Shown: positions 1 to 9,623, counted from the stretch's first letter. The stretch: 64,000 bases of DNA from Burkholderiaceae bacterium DAT-1 (GCA_019084025.1 JAHRBI010000003.1:1-64000); one strand, 5' to 3'. Numbers and translations are program-made. Notes: generated by a model not told the origin, from the letters alone.

Positions 1-75
1 ATGCTACTTGTTTCTGGCTACGCAAAACGAACTCAAATAAAGTTCATTTCAGCGTAAGCAATTTGGTTCATCACC

Positions 76-113
76 AAGCGCCTACGCTTATCGGTTGTAT
101 CTTGTTAAAGAGC
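76..113 (-). promoter_or_regulatory. rRNA leader boxA antitermination site and boxB-like hairpin
   Basis: The minus strand carries GCTCTTTAACA (103-113), the canonical boxA bound by NusB/NusE for rRNA antitermination. About 13 bp downstream in the same direction is a perfect hairpin with 5-bp arms AAGCG/CGCTT (76-89), like a boxB element. Together with the strong promoter at 179-207 this marks the leader of an rRNA operon. No start of 16S rRNA is visible before position 1. Confidence 0.85.
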
Positions 114-178
114 GGTGCTGATTTTTTTGCTTCGCTGCATTCGTTTCGTTTGCTGCGTCGCATTCAGCGAGAGGCCGA

Positions 179-207
179 ACTATACGTGGCTTTTAAAAGT
201 GCGTCAA
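179..207 (-). promoter_or_regulatory. rRNA operon promoter (P1 type)
   Basis: On the minus strand a -35 box TTGACG (202-207) is followed after exactly 17 bp by a -10 box TATAGT (179-184). The discriminator just downstream is GC-rich (TTCGGCCTC), as in stringently controlled rRNA promoters, and the DNA upstream (about 208-300) is very AT-rich, like an UP element. With the boxA further on, this is a strong rRNA promoter firing leftwards. The 16S gene itself lies beyond the window edge, so rRNA identity is inferred from the leader signals. Confidence 0.85.
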
Positions 208-375
208 CACCTTGAGTGAAGATTTTGCGAACTAATTACATAAGTCGTTGTTTTAAATGAAATCAAACTTTTCATTTTATTCGCAAGAAAACACGCCTTG
301 CAAAGCATGCACACCACCCTAATCTAGTGAATAAGTCGTTTACGCCACTTAAAGGTGGCCTTGAAGGGTAAAATC

Positions 376-636
376 ATGCCGCACGTACTGATGTATTCCA
401 CCGCCGTCTGCCCTTATTGCATTCGTGCCGAACAATTGCTCGCCCGCAAGGGGATTACCGACATTGAAAAGATTCGCGTAGATTTGATGCCCGATCGCCG
501 CGAAGAGATGATGACCCGTACCGGGCGTCGTACGGTTCCGCAGATATATATAGGCGAAACACATGTGGGTGGTTTTGATGATCTGGCTGCGCTTGATCAT
601 GCAGGCAAGCTGGATGCACTACTGTCACAGTCGTGA
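376..636 (+). CDS. grxC: Glutaredoxin 3 (GrxC), class I dithiol
   Basis: An 86-residue glutaredoxin: a small cytoplasmic thiol-disulfide oxidoreductase using glutathione to reduce protein disulfides and mixed disulfides. The active site CPYC lies near residues 11-14 (after MYSTAV), the cis-proline motif TVPQIYIG follows around residues 55-62, and the GG of the glutathione site is present (HVGGFDD). A GTG at 355 would extend the frame by seven residues, but the ATG at 376 has AAGGG upstream at good spacing and matches the usual family start. It is followed by secB, a common betaproteobacterial pairing. Confidence 0.95.
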   Translation: MPHVLMYSTAVCPYCIRAEQLLARKGITDIEKIRVDLMPDRREEMMTRTGRRTVPQIYIGETHVGGFDDLAALDHAGKLDALLSQS

Positions 637-764
637 TACATCAGACAATCAATGAAGGTGCTTGGCGCTGCGCGGGCGAATCTGCGATGATCTCGCCTGA
701 CGTGCGCTATGCATGCTGTCTTTCAATTTAGTTTCAAGTTTGCACAATATAGTCAGGAGTCGCC

Positions 765-1232
765 ATGAGCGATCAACAAGTACAACAACCGATCTTCCAG
801 ATTGAAAAGATCTACGTGAAGGATATGTCGCTGGAAGTGCCGAATGCCCCTTCGGTCTACCTCGAAGCTACGCAGCCCGAAGTGGAAATGCAGATCCATA
901 CAGAAGCCCAGCCGCTGGACGAAGGTTTCTTTGAATCGACCGTTACCGTGACCGTGACCGCCAAGGCGGGTGACAAGACTCACTTTCTGGTTGAAGTGGC
1001 TCAAGCCGGTATTTTCCAGTTGCGCAATATTCCGAACCAGGATCTGGAACCGCTGCTGGCTGTATCCTGCCCGAACATTCTGTTCCCGTATGTGCGCGAG
1101 ACCGTCTCCGACGTGGTGAGCCGTGCTGGCTTCCCGCCGATTCTGCTGGCTCCGATCAATTTCGAAGCATTGTACGTTCAACGCCAGGCACAACAAGCTG
1201 ATGCTCAAGAAGCTCCCGCTACCATTCAGTAA
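765..1232 (+). CDS. secB: Protein-export chaperone SecB
   Basis: A 155-residue SecB, the tetrameric cytoplasmic chaperone that keeps precursors unfolded and hands them to SecA. Typical features are the N-terminal [19 protein letters not shown] stretch, the beta-strand region with [10 protein letters not shown], and the C-terminal [11 protein letters not shown] core before a short acidic/Gln-rich tail. AGGAG lies just upstream of the ATG. Its 3' end overlaps the start of the following SH3-domain gene by about 30 bp, suggesting cotranscription with the SH3 protein and gpsA. Confidence 0.97.
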   Translation: MSDQQVQQPIFQIEKIYVKDMSLEVPNAPSVYLEATQPEVEMQIHTEAQPLDEGFFESTVTVTVTAKAGDKTHFLVEVAQAGIFQLRNIPNQDLEPLLAVSCPNILFPYVRETVSDVVSRAGFPPILLAPINFEALYVQRQAQQADAQEAPATIQ

Positions 1233-1662
1233 GGTGCTGTTCGCCACACTCCTGTGTGGCGCAGCACTTCAGGCAGCCGCACTTGAGTTCCGCAGTATTG
1301 CGGAACACGGTGCGGTTTTTTATGACGCTCCGGGCGGCAAAGGTAAACCGCTGTTTGCAGTCAGCCGAGGCTATCCGGTTGAGGTGCTGGTCGGTCAAAA
1401 GGACTGGAGTCGCGTACGCGATCAGGCCGGTGCGCTGGCATGGGTTGCGACCAAGCAACTCTCTGCGCAACGCAATATTGTCGTGGTGAGGGATAAGGCT
1501 GAAGTGCATGCGACCGCTGACAGCAACTCTGCCATTGTGACCCGCGCGGAGAAAAGCGTGATTCTGGAATTGCTGGAGCAAGGCAAAACGGGCTGGATCA
1601 AGGTTCGCCATCGCGACGGTGCCGTGGGCTTTGTGAAAGTGGACGAGGTATGGGGCGTATGA
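1201..1662 (+). CDS. Secreted SH3-domain protein
   Basis: The start was placed at ATG 1201, which begins a clear signal peptide ([11 protein letters not shown] then a hydrophobic run ending [10 protein letters not shown]); the open frame runs further upstream into secB but with no export signal. The mature part, about 130 residues, holds two bacterial SH3-like repeats (around [18 protein letters not shown] and [16 protein letters not shown]), a fold often used to bind cell-wall or other periplasmic ligands. It overlaps secB at its 5' end and gpsA by ATGA at its 3' end, so it sits inside a grxC/secB/gpsA operon. The specific function is unknown; SH3_3/COG3807-type assignment is from pattern recognition. 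Confidence 0.8.
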   Translation: MLKKLPLPFSKVLFATLLCGAALQAAALEFRSIAEHGAVFYDAPGGKGKPLFAVSRGYPVEVLVGQKDWSRVRDQAGALAWVATKQLSAQRNIVVVRDKAEVHATADSNSAIVTRAEKSVILELLEQGKTGWIKVRHRDGAVGFVKVDEVWGV

Positions 1663-2648
1663 AGATTGCGGTGTTAGGTGCTGGTGCATGGGGCACCGCG
1701 CTAGCCATCCATTTTGCGCGCTTTCATGCTGTCTCACTGTGGTCACGTGATGCGCAGCAGGCTTCCTCCCTACAGTCAGACCGTGAAAATACGCGCTATC
1801 TGAAGGGTGCCACCTTTCCTGACTCATTGACCGTCACCTCAGACCTGATCGCCGCAACATCAGCAAGTGATCTGATCCTGGTGGTGACGCCGATGTCCGG
1901 ATTGCGCCCGTCCTTGACGTCCTTGGTCGCACTCAATGTGACAACACCGGTACTCTGGGCGTGTAAGGGGCTGGAAGCCAGTACGATGTTATTAGGGCAC
2001 CAGATTGCAGATGCAATCCTGCCAGCCTCGCAAGCACGCGGGGTGTTGACTGGCCCCAGCTTCGCCCAGGAAGTGGCCGCTGGTTTGCCTGCTGCACTGA
2101 CACTGGCCTCCGAAGATGGTGAGTTCGCCGCCGATATGGCTGCCAAGTTGCATTCCAATAAGGTGCGGATTTATTCGTCGACTGACATCGTCGGCGCTGA
2201 AATTGGCGGTGCAGTAAAGAATGTCATGGCGATTGCTGCAGGTGTAAGTGACGGACTAAAGCTGGGTCACAATGCACGCGCCGCAATGGTCACACGTGGG
2301 CTGGCCGAAATTATCCGCTTCGGTACTGCACTGGGTGCGCAGGCATCTACCTTTACTGGATTGTCCGGCTTGGGCGATCTGCTACTGACGTGTACAGGCG
2401 ATCTGTCACGCAACCGACGCCTGGGTCTGATGCTGGCAGAAGGTAAATCTCTGGAGCAGATTCTCGAAGCACTGGGTCATGTCGCCGAAGGCGTGCCCAC
2501 CGCACGGGAAGTCTTGCGCCAGGCCGCTCAGCTTGGGGTAGATATGCCGATCACCGCAGCCGTATGTGCCATGCTGTTTGACAGTGTATCCGCCAAGGAT
2601 GCAGTGGACGGCTTGATGGCACGTATGCAGCGTGACGAAGGTCGCTGA
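1659..2648 (+). CDS. gpsA: Glycerol-3-phosphate dehydrogenase [NAD(P)+]
   Basis: A 329-residue enzyme reducing dihydroxyacetone phosphate to sn-glycerol 3-phosphate, the backbone for phospholipids. It has the N-terminal Rossmann motif [13 protein letters not shown], the conserved [16 protein letters not shown] segment and the substrate lysine region [13 protein letters not shown]. The ATG at 1659 overlaps the preceding stop codon (ATGA) and has GAGG 10 bp upstream; the in-frame ATG at 1650 would be too close to that site. It ends the operon, just before a strong bidirectional terminator. Confidence 0.97.
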   Translation: MKIAVLGAGAWGTALAIHFARFHAVSLWSRDAQQASSLQSDRENTRYLKGATFPDSLTVTSDLIAATSASDLILVVTPMSGLRPSLTSLVALNVTTPVLWACKGLEASTMLLGHQIADAILPASQARGVLTGPSFAQEVAAGLPAALTLASEDGEFAADMAAKLHSNKVRIYSSTDIVGAEIGGAVKNVMAIAAGVSDGLKLGHNARAAMVTRGLAEIIRFGTALGAQASTFTGLSGLGDLLLTCTGDLSRNRRLGLMLAEGKSLEQILEALGHVAEGVPTAREVLRQAAQLGVDMPITAAVCAMLFDSVSAKDAVDGLMARMQRDEGR

Positions 2649-2655
2649 TCCGGAA

Positions 2656-2693
2656 TGGCCGACTGTTAAGCTTGCTCAGTCGGCCACTTTTCT
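2656..2693 (+). terminator. Bidirectional rho-independent terminator
   Basis: Perfect 10-bp stem: TGGCCGACTG (2656-2665) pairs with CAGTCGGCCA (2677-2686) around an 11-nt loop, with CTTTTCT on the plus side. It lies between the convergent gpsA and bioH genes and can serve both. Confidence 0.85.
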
Positions 2694-2710
2694 AAATCTC
2701 TTGTCTCACC

Positions 2711-3475
2711 CTAATGCCTGGCCCAAAACGCCAGCTGTGCCTCGATGAAGGCGGCTTCATGCGAGATAAAGGGTGCATGCCCTGCCCCTTCGTGCATCAC
2801 CATTTCCGCACCTGTATTTGCTTGTAGCCAGTGACCCGCTTCCGGTGGCGTCATGCGATCACGATCGCCATATTGCAATAGCATGGGACAGGACAAAGAT
2901 GGTATCTGGGAACGCAAATCTGCATCGCGCAGAATGTCGAGTCCGGCCATCAGTGCTGCTCGCTGTGGAATTGGACGTGTCGCGAGATGGGCTTGCAGGG
3001 TGCGCAACACGCCCCTCCCTTCTTTGCTTCCCATGACCTGCAGACCAAGAAACATATCCAGTGTGGCTGCATAGTCCGAAGCGAGGCTACTGGCAAACTG
3101 GCTCAGCGTGGATTCGGGGGTAGCGCATTGCCAGTCAGCCCGCTGCATAAATGCCGGGGATGAGGCGCACAGCGTCAGCGAACGCACCTTCTCGGGTTGA
3201 TGCTGCGCCCAGGTTACACCGACTGCGCCACCGAGTGACCAGCCAAGCACGTGAACAGGTAAGGGAAAGTGACGATCGAGGGCACCCGCCAGACCCGGCA
3301 GCGTGTACGGCTCGATCATTTCACTATGTCCACACCCCGGCAGATCGACAATGTGTACGCAGTATGCTGCGGCAAGCGCATCGGCAATACGCTCCCATAC
3401 GGCGCCATGAATGCCCCAGCCATGAATCAGCACGACATCATCGCCGCGGCCTCGGGTATCAATATACAGACTCAC
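2711..3475 (-). CDS. bioH: Pimeloyl-ACP methyl ester carboxylesterase
   Basis: A 254-residue alpha/beta hydrolase that removes the methyl group from pimeloyl-ACP methyl ester, ending the early biotin pathway. The nucleophile elbow GWSLGG, the acid in YGDRDRMTP and the catalytic His in EGAGHAPFISH are all present, together with the oxyanion motif IHGWGIHGAVW. It follows bioF with a 4-bp overlap, so the two are translationally coupled. BioC, its usual partner, is not seen in the window. Confidence 0.93.
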   Translation of the reverse strand: MSLYIDTRGRGDDVVLIHGWGIHGAVWERIADALAAAYCVHIVDLPGCGHSEMIEPYTLPGLAGALDRHFPLPVHVLGWSLGGAVGVTWAQHQPEKVRSLTLCASSPAFMQRADWQCATPESTLSQFASSLASDYAATLDMFLGLQVMGSKEGRGVLRTLQAHLATRPIPQRAALMAGLDILRDADLRSQIPSLSCPMLLQYGDRDRMTPPEAGHWLQANTGAEMVMHEGAGHAPFISHEAAFIEAQLAFWARH

Positions 3476-4629
3476 ACAATGTCCTTAAGGGTGCCGATGA
3501 GTTGATCAATATCGTCGCGACTGTGCGCAGCTGACAAGGTAATGCGCAGACGTGGTGTCGCGACAGTTGGCGGGCGGATGGCACTGACCCAGAGGCCTCG
3601 CTCCCATAACAACTTTGATGCAGCCAATGCCTGTTCGCTGGATGGCATCAGTACAGGCTGAATGGCCGTATGGGAGGACATGAGATCGAGCTGCAGCCCC
3701 GCCATTTGCGCACGAAAATAGCCAATATTGTCGTGCAGTGACTGAATGCGCGCAGGCGATTGCCGGATCAGTCGAAGCGCAGCAATACCCGCTGCAGCAT
3801 TGGCGGGCGGAACGGCAGTGGTATAAATGGCGGTGTGAGCGTGATTGATGAGCCAATCGATCAAGACTGTCTCACCCGCGACAAACGCACCACTACATCC
3901 AGCAGCCTTACCCAGCGTTGCCATATAGATGAGCTGCGGAGACTGAATTTTCGCCTCCGCGAGACTGCCTCGCCCGCCACCCAGCACACCGAAGCCATGT
4001 GCATCATCGACATACAGCCAGGCCTGGTAACGCTCGGCCAGCATCAGCAAGTCAGCCAGCGGCGCGCAATCACCATCCATGCTGTAAACCGCATCGACCA
4101 CGATGAGTTTGCGACGCGCCGGCGCATCACGCAGCAGACGTTCAAGATCGCCAAGATCGTTGTGCCGGAAACGCTTGAAGTCGGCACGACTGAGAATGCA
4201 GGCATCGTTCAGCGACGCATGATTCAGTCGATCGGCAAATACTGCATCACCGCGCCCAACCAGTGCAGCGATGACGCCGAGATTGGCCATATAGCCGGTC
4301 GCAAAGGTCAGCGCAGCAGGCATCCCGACACAGTCGGCTAAATCCTGTTCCAGTTGTGCATGCAACTGATGATGTCCGCACACTAAGTGCGAAGCACCGG
4401 AGCCACTCCCTGCTTCATTGAGCGCTGCAACTTGCGCTGCGATCAGATCGGGATGATTGGCCAGCCCGAGATAGTCATTGCTGCAGAAGTTCAGACGGGA
4501 TTGCCCGTCCACTTCCACATGAACATGTTGCGGGGAAGACAGGATTTTACGCTGACGATAGGTGTGATTGATTTGCCGCTGGTGCAAATCTTCAGCAAGT
4601 GCATCAAGCAGAGGGTGCGGGGTTTCCAT
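3472..4629 (-). CDS. bioF: 8-amino-7-oxononanoate synthase
   Basis: About 385 residues, a PLP enzyme condensing pimeloyl-ACP with L-alanine in biotin synthesis. Visible marks are NFCSNDYLGLANHPDL near the N-terminus, GSGSGASHLVCGHH, the PLP-contact DDAHGFGVLG and the lysine motif TLGKAAGCSGAF. The start is placed at ATG 4629 (METPHPLLDAL); an in-frame GTG at 4656 adds nine residues not typical of the family. Neither start has a strong ribosome site. It overlaps bioH by 4 bp. Confidence 0.94.
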   Translation of the reverse strand: METPHPLLDALAEDLHQRQINHTYRQRKILSSPQHVHVEVDGQSRLNFCSNDYLGLANHPDLIAAQVAALNEAGSGSGASHLVCGHHQLHAQLEQDLADCVGMPAALTFATGYMANLGVIAALVGRGDAVFADRLNHASLNDACILSRADFKRFRHNDLGDLERLLRDAPARRKLIVVDAVYSMDGDCAPLADLLMLAERYQAWLYVDDAHGFGVLGGGRGSLAEAKIQSPQLIYMATLGKAAGCSGAFVAGETVLIDWLINHAHTAIYTTAVPPANAAAGIAALRLIRQSPARIQSLHDNIGYFRAQMAGLQLDLMSSHTAIQPVLMPSSEQALAASKLLWERGLWVSAIRPPTVATPRLRITLSAAHSRDDIDQLIGTLKDIV

Positions 4630-4707
4630 GGGTGGGATTGTATGCGGCTTGCGCACAGTCTGCTATTGTTCGCATCCATTCCCTCTTTGAATCAAGAAGC
4701 CTTTGCA

Positions 4708-5253
4708 ATGCTGATTACTGCAACCCGTATCCCGGATGTGCTCGTCCTTGACCCCAAGGTGTTTGGCGATGAGCGCGGTTTTTTCTACGAAAGCTTTAAC
4801 GAAAAGGCTTTCCTGAAAGAGACAGGCGTCACCACCACCTTTGTGCAGGATAACCATTCGAAGTCTGCCAAAGGCGTGCTTCGCGGATTGCATTATCAGA
4901 TCCAGCAACCACAGGGCAAACTGGTGCGGGTGATTGCGGGTGAAGTATTTGACGTGGCTGTCGATCTCCGCCGCACCTCACCGACATTCGGCAAATGGGT
5001 GGGCGAATTCCTGAGCGCGAACAATAAACGCCAGATGTGGGTGCCGCCGGGATTCGCCCATGGCTTTCTGGTCGTGTCCGATTACGCAGAGTTTCTGTAC
5101 AAGACCACAGATTACTGGGCACCGGAATTCGAACGCAGCATTGCCTGGGATGACCCCGACCTCGGCATCGAATGGCCGCTGGAAATGCCGCCGATTTTAT
5201 CGGGCAAGGACCAGAAGGCCGTTCGCTTCAATGAAGCTGAGTTATTTGATTAA
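4708..5253 (+). CDS. rfbC: dTDP-4-dehydrorhamnose 3,5-epimerase
   Basis: A 181-residue cupin of the RmlC/RfbC family, converting dTDP-4-keto-6-deoxyglucose to dTDP-4-keto-rhamnose for surface polysaccharide. Seen are DERGFFYESFN, the QDNHSKSAKGVLRGLHYQ motif with the catalytic His, and WVPPGFAHGFLV. The ATG at 4708 opens the family's standard N-terminus (MLITATRIPDVLVLDP); upstream in-frame sequence overlaps bioF and is not coding in this frame. The other rml genes (rfbA, B, D) are absent here, so it stands alone between bioF and the Pat-type gene. Confidence 0.95.
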   Translation: MLITATRIPDVLVLDPKVFGDERGFFYESFNEKAFLKETGVTTTFVQDNHSKSAKGVLRGLHYQIQQPQGKLVRVIAGEVFDVAVDLRRTSPTFGKWVGEFLSANNKRQMWVPPGFAHGFLVVSDYAEFLYKTTDYWAPEFERSIAWDDPDLGIEWPLEMPPILSGKDQKAVRFNEAELFD

Positions 5254-5260
5254 CCCGTTG

Positions 5261-7963
5261 CTACAGTTCTCTGACCACCCACTTCAGGCCGCTATCGTCG
5301 GGATGCGGCTTGATGGTGAAGGCAAGCTTTTTCATCAGCCCCAGCATGGCGGTATTGGACGATAAAATCTCGCCTTCCATGGTCTGCAGGCCTTTGTCAC
5401 GGGCGGCATCAAAGAGCGCCGTCATCAGCAAGGCACCCAATCCCTTCCCCTGCCATTGATCGCCGATAGAAATGGCAAATTCGCACGTCTTGCGATCGGG
5501 ATTGATGGTGTAACGGGATACACCGGCCATGCGTTCTTCTCCGTCCACAGTCACCGTTGCAACGAGCGCCATTTCACGGGCGTAATCAAGCTGGGTAAAG
5601 CGTACCAGCATGACCGGCGAGAGTTGTTTCAGTGTGCTCATAAAGCGGTTGAAGCGGCTTTCCTCGGACAAATCCTCGGTCACAAATCGTTGCAGCTCAT
5701 CGGCATCTTCCGGGCGAATCGGCCTGAATACACACGGCGAGCCATCCTTGAGTGTGCCCTGACGGATCAAATGGCTCGGCCAGGGATGAATCGCCATGTG
5801 TTCGTAGCGCTCCATGCCCTCAGGCTGCGAGGCAACGATCACGCTGGCATCCACTGCCACAACGCCATGCTCATCCACAATCAGCGGATTGAGATCGAGC
5901 TGTGCAATTTCCGGTAGCTCGCACACCATTTCCGACACGCGCACCAGCACATCGGCCACGGCTTCGATATTGGCCGGCGGCAGATTGCGGAAGGCATGCA
6001 ATGCCTTCACGATGCGGGTGCGTCTGATCAGGGAGTGCGCGATATCTTCATTAATCGGCGGCAAGGTAACGGCGACATCGCCAAAGACTTCCACCGCAAT
6101 CCCGCCTGCGCCGAAGGCAATCACCGGACCAAATACCGGATCGCGGCTGACCCCGATCATCAGTTCGCGGGCATGTCGTCGGCCATGCATGGCCTGAACC
6201 AGTAAGCCATGCACAGAACCTGCAGGCAAGCACGCGTCCATCCGCGCCAGCATATCTGCGGCAACTTCGCGCACCTGATCTGCATTGCGCAGATTGAGCG
6301 CGACCGCATCAATATCGGTTTTATGGATCAGGTCGTCAGCGTCTACTTTCAGCGCTACCGGAAAACCAACAGTGCTGGCGGACATGGCTGCTGAATCGGC
6401 ATCGGCAGCAAATGCAGTGGTGACAAAGGGAATCTTGAACGCCCGCATCAGCGACAGGGTTTCCGAAGCATTCAACAAGGTACGGCCTTGCGCAAGGGCT
6501 TCGCGAATGCGCTTGCGGGCAGTCGTTACATCCGGCTCACTACGTAGATCGAGCGGGCCGGGCGTTTGCAAACTCAGCTTCTGAATGTACTGGTACAGTG
6601 CCAGGCTGGCGAAGGCTTCGATCGCATACTCGGGGGTGGAGAACCAGGCCATTTTTGCTTCGGCCAATAGTCGGCGTGATTGCGCTACGCGCTTGTCACC
6701 CAGCCAGACCAGCATCAGTAATTTGCCGTATTTCGCCTTCAGATCAATCATCGCCTGTGCAGTGGCAATGTGATCCGTGCCTGCTTGCGGGGTATAGATC
6801 ACCAGCACGCCATCGACCTTGCTGTCTTGCAGGCAGGCTTCGGTGGCGGCAAGAAAGCGTTCAGGCGGTGCATCGCCGAGTAAATCCACCGGATTGGCGT
6901 GATTCCCTACCTCGGGCAGGATCTCGTTCAGGCGGGCAATGGTTTCATCACTGAGTTTGGGGCATTCGATCTGCATGTCGCGCGCACGATCAAGTGCCAT
7001 GCGCCCCGTGCCGTAGCCATTGGAAATGATCGCTAGCTTGCGACCGGAGGTGCGGTAGTTGGCGGCCAGCATGCGCGCAGCAATATTGAGCTGCGCCATG
7101 GTATTCACCCGCAGCACGCCGACGCGGCGCATGGCGGCATCGAAGGCATCATCACTGCTGATCAGCTTACCCGCATGGGTGCGCGCACCTTCCGCCCAGC
7201 CATTCCCGCGACCGACTTTCATCGCCACCACGGGTTTGACACGGCCAGCGGCACGCACGGCACTCATAAAGGTACGTGCTTCACCAATATCTTCGAGGTA
7301 AAGCAAGATCCCGCGTGTATGCCCGTCATGCGCCAGAAAATCGAGAATCTCACCAAAATTGACGTCGGCTGCGGCCCCCAGCGAGATGACATGGGAAAAC
7401 CCGACATCGTGAGCCTCCGCCCAATCGAGCATCGCACTCGCGACCGCACTGGATTGCGATACCAGCGCCAGATTGCCGGGCTTGATGCGCCCTTCGTAGT
7501 TCAGGGCGACGAGTCCATCTGAGGGTTTGGCCAGCCCCAGCAGATTGGGGCCGAGCAGTCGAATCTTGAGCTTGGCGGCCAGCGCCTTGGCCGCTTCGAG
7601 GATCGGGCGATTGTGGCGATCTAGCGCCACAAAATCACGGGAGATAATGAGCACGTGGCGCACACCCGCCTTGCCGCACTCTTCTACGAGTCCGAGCAGA
7701 GTACTGGCAGGCGTCGTGATGATAGCCAGATCGACCGGGCCATCGGGCAGATCGCCCAGACGATGCCAGACTTTATGATCGAAGACTTTGCTGTGGCGAA
7801 GGTTGACGCCGTAGAGTCGCCCTTTGAATGGCGCATCCAGCAAATTGCGATATACGCGGCTGCCAACCGAGCCTGCCGTTTCCGATGCGCCAATCACGGC
7901 GACGGACTGCGGCTGAAACAAGGGGGCAAGATAATGCGCCTTCATGGCACTCCAGTGATCCAT
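5261..7963 (-). CDS. Pat/PatZ-type protein lysine acetyltransferase (ADP-forming acyl-CoA synthetase-like + GNAT)
   Basis: A 900-residue protein with the layout of E. coli PatZ (YfiQ). An N-terminal CoA-binding Rossmann domain (QSVAVIGASETAGSVG) is followed by flavodoxin-like CoA-ligase domains (GYGTGRMALD), an ATP-grasp region (GFPVALKVDADDLIHKTD) and, in the last 160 residues, a GNAT acetyltransferase with the acetyl-CoA motif QWQGKGLGALL. Such enzymes acetylate lysines of metabolic enzymes, classically acetyl-CoA synthetase; the synthetase-like part is regulatory. The ATG at 7963 has GGAG 7 nt upstream; ATG 7945 is an alternative. The fusion order and length match the proteobacterial family; targets here are unknown. 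Confidence 0.88.
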   Translation of the reverse strand: MDHWSAMKAHYLAPLFQPQSVAVIGASETAGSVGSRVYRNLLDAPFKGRLYGVNLRHSKVFDHKVWHRLGDLPDGPVDLAIITTPASTLLGLVEECGKAGVRHVLIISRDFVALDRHNRPILEAAKALAAKLKIRLLGPNLLGLAKPSDGLVALNYEGRIKPGNLALVSQSSAVASAMLDWAEAHDVGFSHVISLGAAADVNFGEILDFLAHDGHTRGILLYLEDIGEARTFMSAVRAAGRVKPVVAMKVGRGNGWAEGARTHAGKLISSDDAFDAAMRRVGVLRVNTMAQLNIAARMLAANYRTSGRKLAIISNGYGTGRMALDRARDMQIECPKLSDETIARLNEILPEVGNHANPVDLLGDAPPERFLAATEACLQDSKVDGVLVIYTPQAGTDHIATAQAMIDLKAKYGKLLMLVWLGDKRVAQSRRLLAEAKMAWFSTPEYAIEAFASLALYQYIQKLSLQTPGPLDLRSEPDVTTARKRIREALAQGRTLLNASETLSLMRAFKIPFVTTAFAADADSAAMSASTVGFPVALKVDADDLIHKTDIDAVALNLRNADQVREVAADMLARMDACLPAGSVHGLLVQAMHGRRHARELMIGVSRDPVFGPVIAFGAGGIAVEVFGDVAVTLPPINEDIAHSLIRRTRIVKALHAFRNLPPANIEAVADVLVRVSEMVCELPEIAQLDLNPLIVDEHGVVAVDASVIVASQPEGMERYEHMAIHPWPSHLIRQGTLKDGSPCVFRPIRPEDADELQRFVTEDLSEESRFNRFMSTLKQLSPVMLVRFTQLDYAREMALVATVTVDGEERMAGVSRYTINPDRKTCEFAISIGDQWQGKGLGALLMTALFDAARDKGLQTMEGEILSSNTAMLGLMKKLAFTIKPHPDDSGLKWVVREL

Positions 7964-8087
7964 GATCGGGCTCCACAGGCAAATCAACGAGGTACGCGGC
8001 AGACCCTCTTCCGCCGACTGTCGCCGAAAACACCGGGCGACACGCTATGAAGTGTAGTGGCTTTGCAGCGATTCGCCTTGTGCTGGA

Positions 8088-8882
8088 TCAGAGGTTGTAC
8101 TTGACCCAGCGCATCCACTGACTGAAAAGCTGCGGGTCAAGCCCCGCGATTACGGAGCGCTGCCACACGTCGTCATCCCAGTAATCGTCGTGATAGAGGC
8201 TGGTCATCTGTCCGCCTGCTTCCGCCAGAATCAGGCATCCGGCAGCGTAATCCCACAGCTTCTGACCACCATGTACATACACATCAAGGCGACCTGCAGC
8301 CAGAAAGCACCAATCAAGGGTGGAAGCGCCAAAGTTGCGCTGGCTACCATACGGTGCAATCGCGGCAAGGCGCTGCGGCAGACGGCCCCCCAGCCATTTC
8401 ACTTCAACGCCCGCAACTGCATCCGACATCGCGGGTACGTGTTTCTTCAGTGGCAGCCGCTGACCATTCATCCATGCGCCCTGCCCAGGCTCGGCGTAAA
8501 ACAGTTCATCGGCGACCGGATTGTAGATGACAGCAAGGATCGGACGCCCCTGCTGCATCAGCCCGACCGAAATGGCGAAGTAAGGCAAACCATGGACGAA
8601 ATTGGTGGTGCCATCAATCGGGTCGATCACCCACAGCTTGTCATGCTCGCGCCAGAGATCCTGCTGCTCGGCATCGGTCATTTCCTCACCCAGCACCGGA
8701 CAATTCACAATGGTGGGGAGGGAGCGCTCCAGTGCATGCTGGGTTTCGACATCTGCCTCGGTGAACAGGGTGCCATCTTCCTTGCGATTGCTGCCGACGC
8801 GCAGGAAACGCGGCATCAACTCGGTGGCTGCCGCTTCCTTTACAACCGCTACTACCTGTTCAACCAGAGGGGACATCGTCAT
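8088..8882 (-). CDS. Inositol monophosphatase family protein
   Basis: A 264-residue sugar-phosphate phosphatase of the IMPase superfamily. The three metal-binding motifs are present: GEEMTD, WVIDPIDGTTNFVHG and LWDYAAGCLILAEAGG. The family includes SuhB, which also acts in rRNA antitermination with NusB/boxA, and CysQ/HisN-type phosphatases, so the substrate is open. AGGA lies 6 nt before ATG 8882. It follows the YgjP-like gene after 45 bp on the same strand. Confidence 0.85.
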   Translation of the reverse strand: MTMSPLVEQVVAVVKEAAATELMPRFLRVGSNRKEDGTLFTEADVETQHALERSLPTIVNCPVLGEEMTDAEQQDLWREHDKLWVIDPIDGTTNFVHGLPYFAISVGLMQQGRPILAVIYNPVADELFYAEPGQGAWMNGQRLPLKKHVPAMSDAVAGVEVKWLGGRLPQRLAAIAPYGSQRNFGASTLDWCFLAAGRLDVYVHGGQKLWDYAAGCLILAEAGGQMTSLYHDDYWDDDVWQRSVIAGLDPQLFSQWMRWVKYNL

Positions 8883-8927
8883 GGTGATTCCTGTATTCGG
8901 ACTATTGCACTGCCCGGCAGACCTGCT

Positions 8928-9623
8928 TCATTCAAAAAAATAACGCGCGCCTTGCGTTTTGAGCCACTGACGATGCTGTTTCCATGCAGGACAGGCTGAC
9001 TCGACCAGCGCCCAGAATCGCGGCGAATGATTTAACTCGGCGAGATGGCACAGCTCGTGTACCACCACATAATCGATCACCTCTTTCGGTGCCTGCATCA
9101 GCCGCCAGTTGAGGCGAATCGCCCCACTGGCACTGCAGGATCCCCAGCGCCCGCGCGCACCGGTCAGCGCCAGCGATTTCGGGGTCAGACCTCTTTCGGC
9201 CGCGATGGCATCAAGCCGCTGGCGGAGATAAACCCGCGCCTCGCGCTGCATCAGCGTCTGCAATTGCTGCGCAGGGCTGTGCGCACTCGTTGCGCTGAGA
9301 CGAATCTCGCCCGAGGGCACATCCACGCCAACGGGCTTGCCATGCACAATGCGCATTGGACTCCCTAGCCAGTCCACTGTTGCACCAAAGGTAATCTGCG
9401 GCACAACCAGCGCTTCGCGTCGGGCCAGGCGATCGAGAATCCAGCGCGCTTTACTGTGCAGGACCTCATCAAGATCACGCATGGGGAAACGGGCGGGCAC
9501 TGCCACCCGCAATCCGGAGGCATCTACCATCAGGCCGATGCTGCGCCGGGACCGCCGCTCCACCGTGTACTCGATGGATTGACCACCCAGCTCGATGGCA
9601 CGGCGCACTGCAGAACTAGTCAT
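8928..9623 (-). CDS. YgjP-like zinc metallopeptidase domain protein
   Basis: About 231 residues (start at ATG 9623, MTSSAVRRAIELGG). The C-terminal half has VVHELCHLAELNHSPRFW, an HEXXH-like zinc site with a third His/Asp-side ligand, typical of the YgjP/DUF45 family related to the SprT and M48 groups. The N-terminal half has the conserved RRSIGLMVDASGLRVAVP segment. Its start overlaps the gmhB stop within ATGACTAG, so translation is likely coupled. No export signal is seen, so it should be cytoplasmic. Biological role of the family is poorly known. Confidence 0.82.
   Translation of the reverse strand: MTSSAVRRAIELGGQSIEYTVERRSRRSIGLMVDASGLRVAVPARFPMRDLDEVLHSKARWILDRLARREALVVPQITFGATVDWLGSPMRIVHGKPVGVDVPSGEIRLSATSAHSPAQQLQTLMQREARVYLRQRLDAIAAERGLTPKSLALTGARGRWGSCSASGAIRLNWRLMQAPKEVIDYVVVHELCHLAELNHSPRFWALVESACPAWKQHRQWLKTQGARYFFE

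Noticed and set aside
355-375. GTG start for grxC
   Set aside because: The ATG at 376 has a proper ribosome site and the family's start.
748-753. TATAGT as secB promoter -10
   Set aside because: It is too close to the ribosome site to leave a leader, and there is no -35 at correct spacing.
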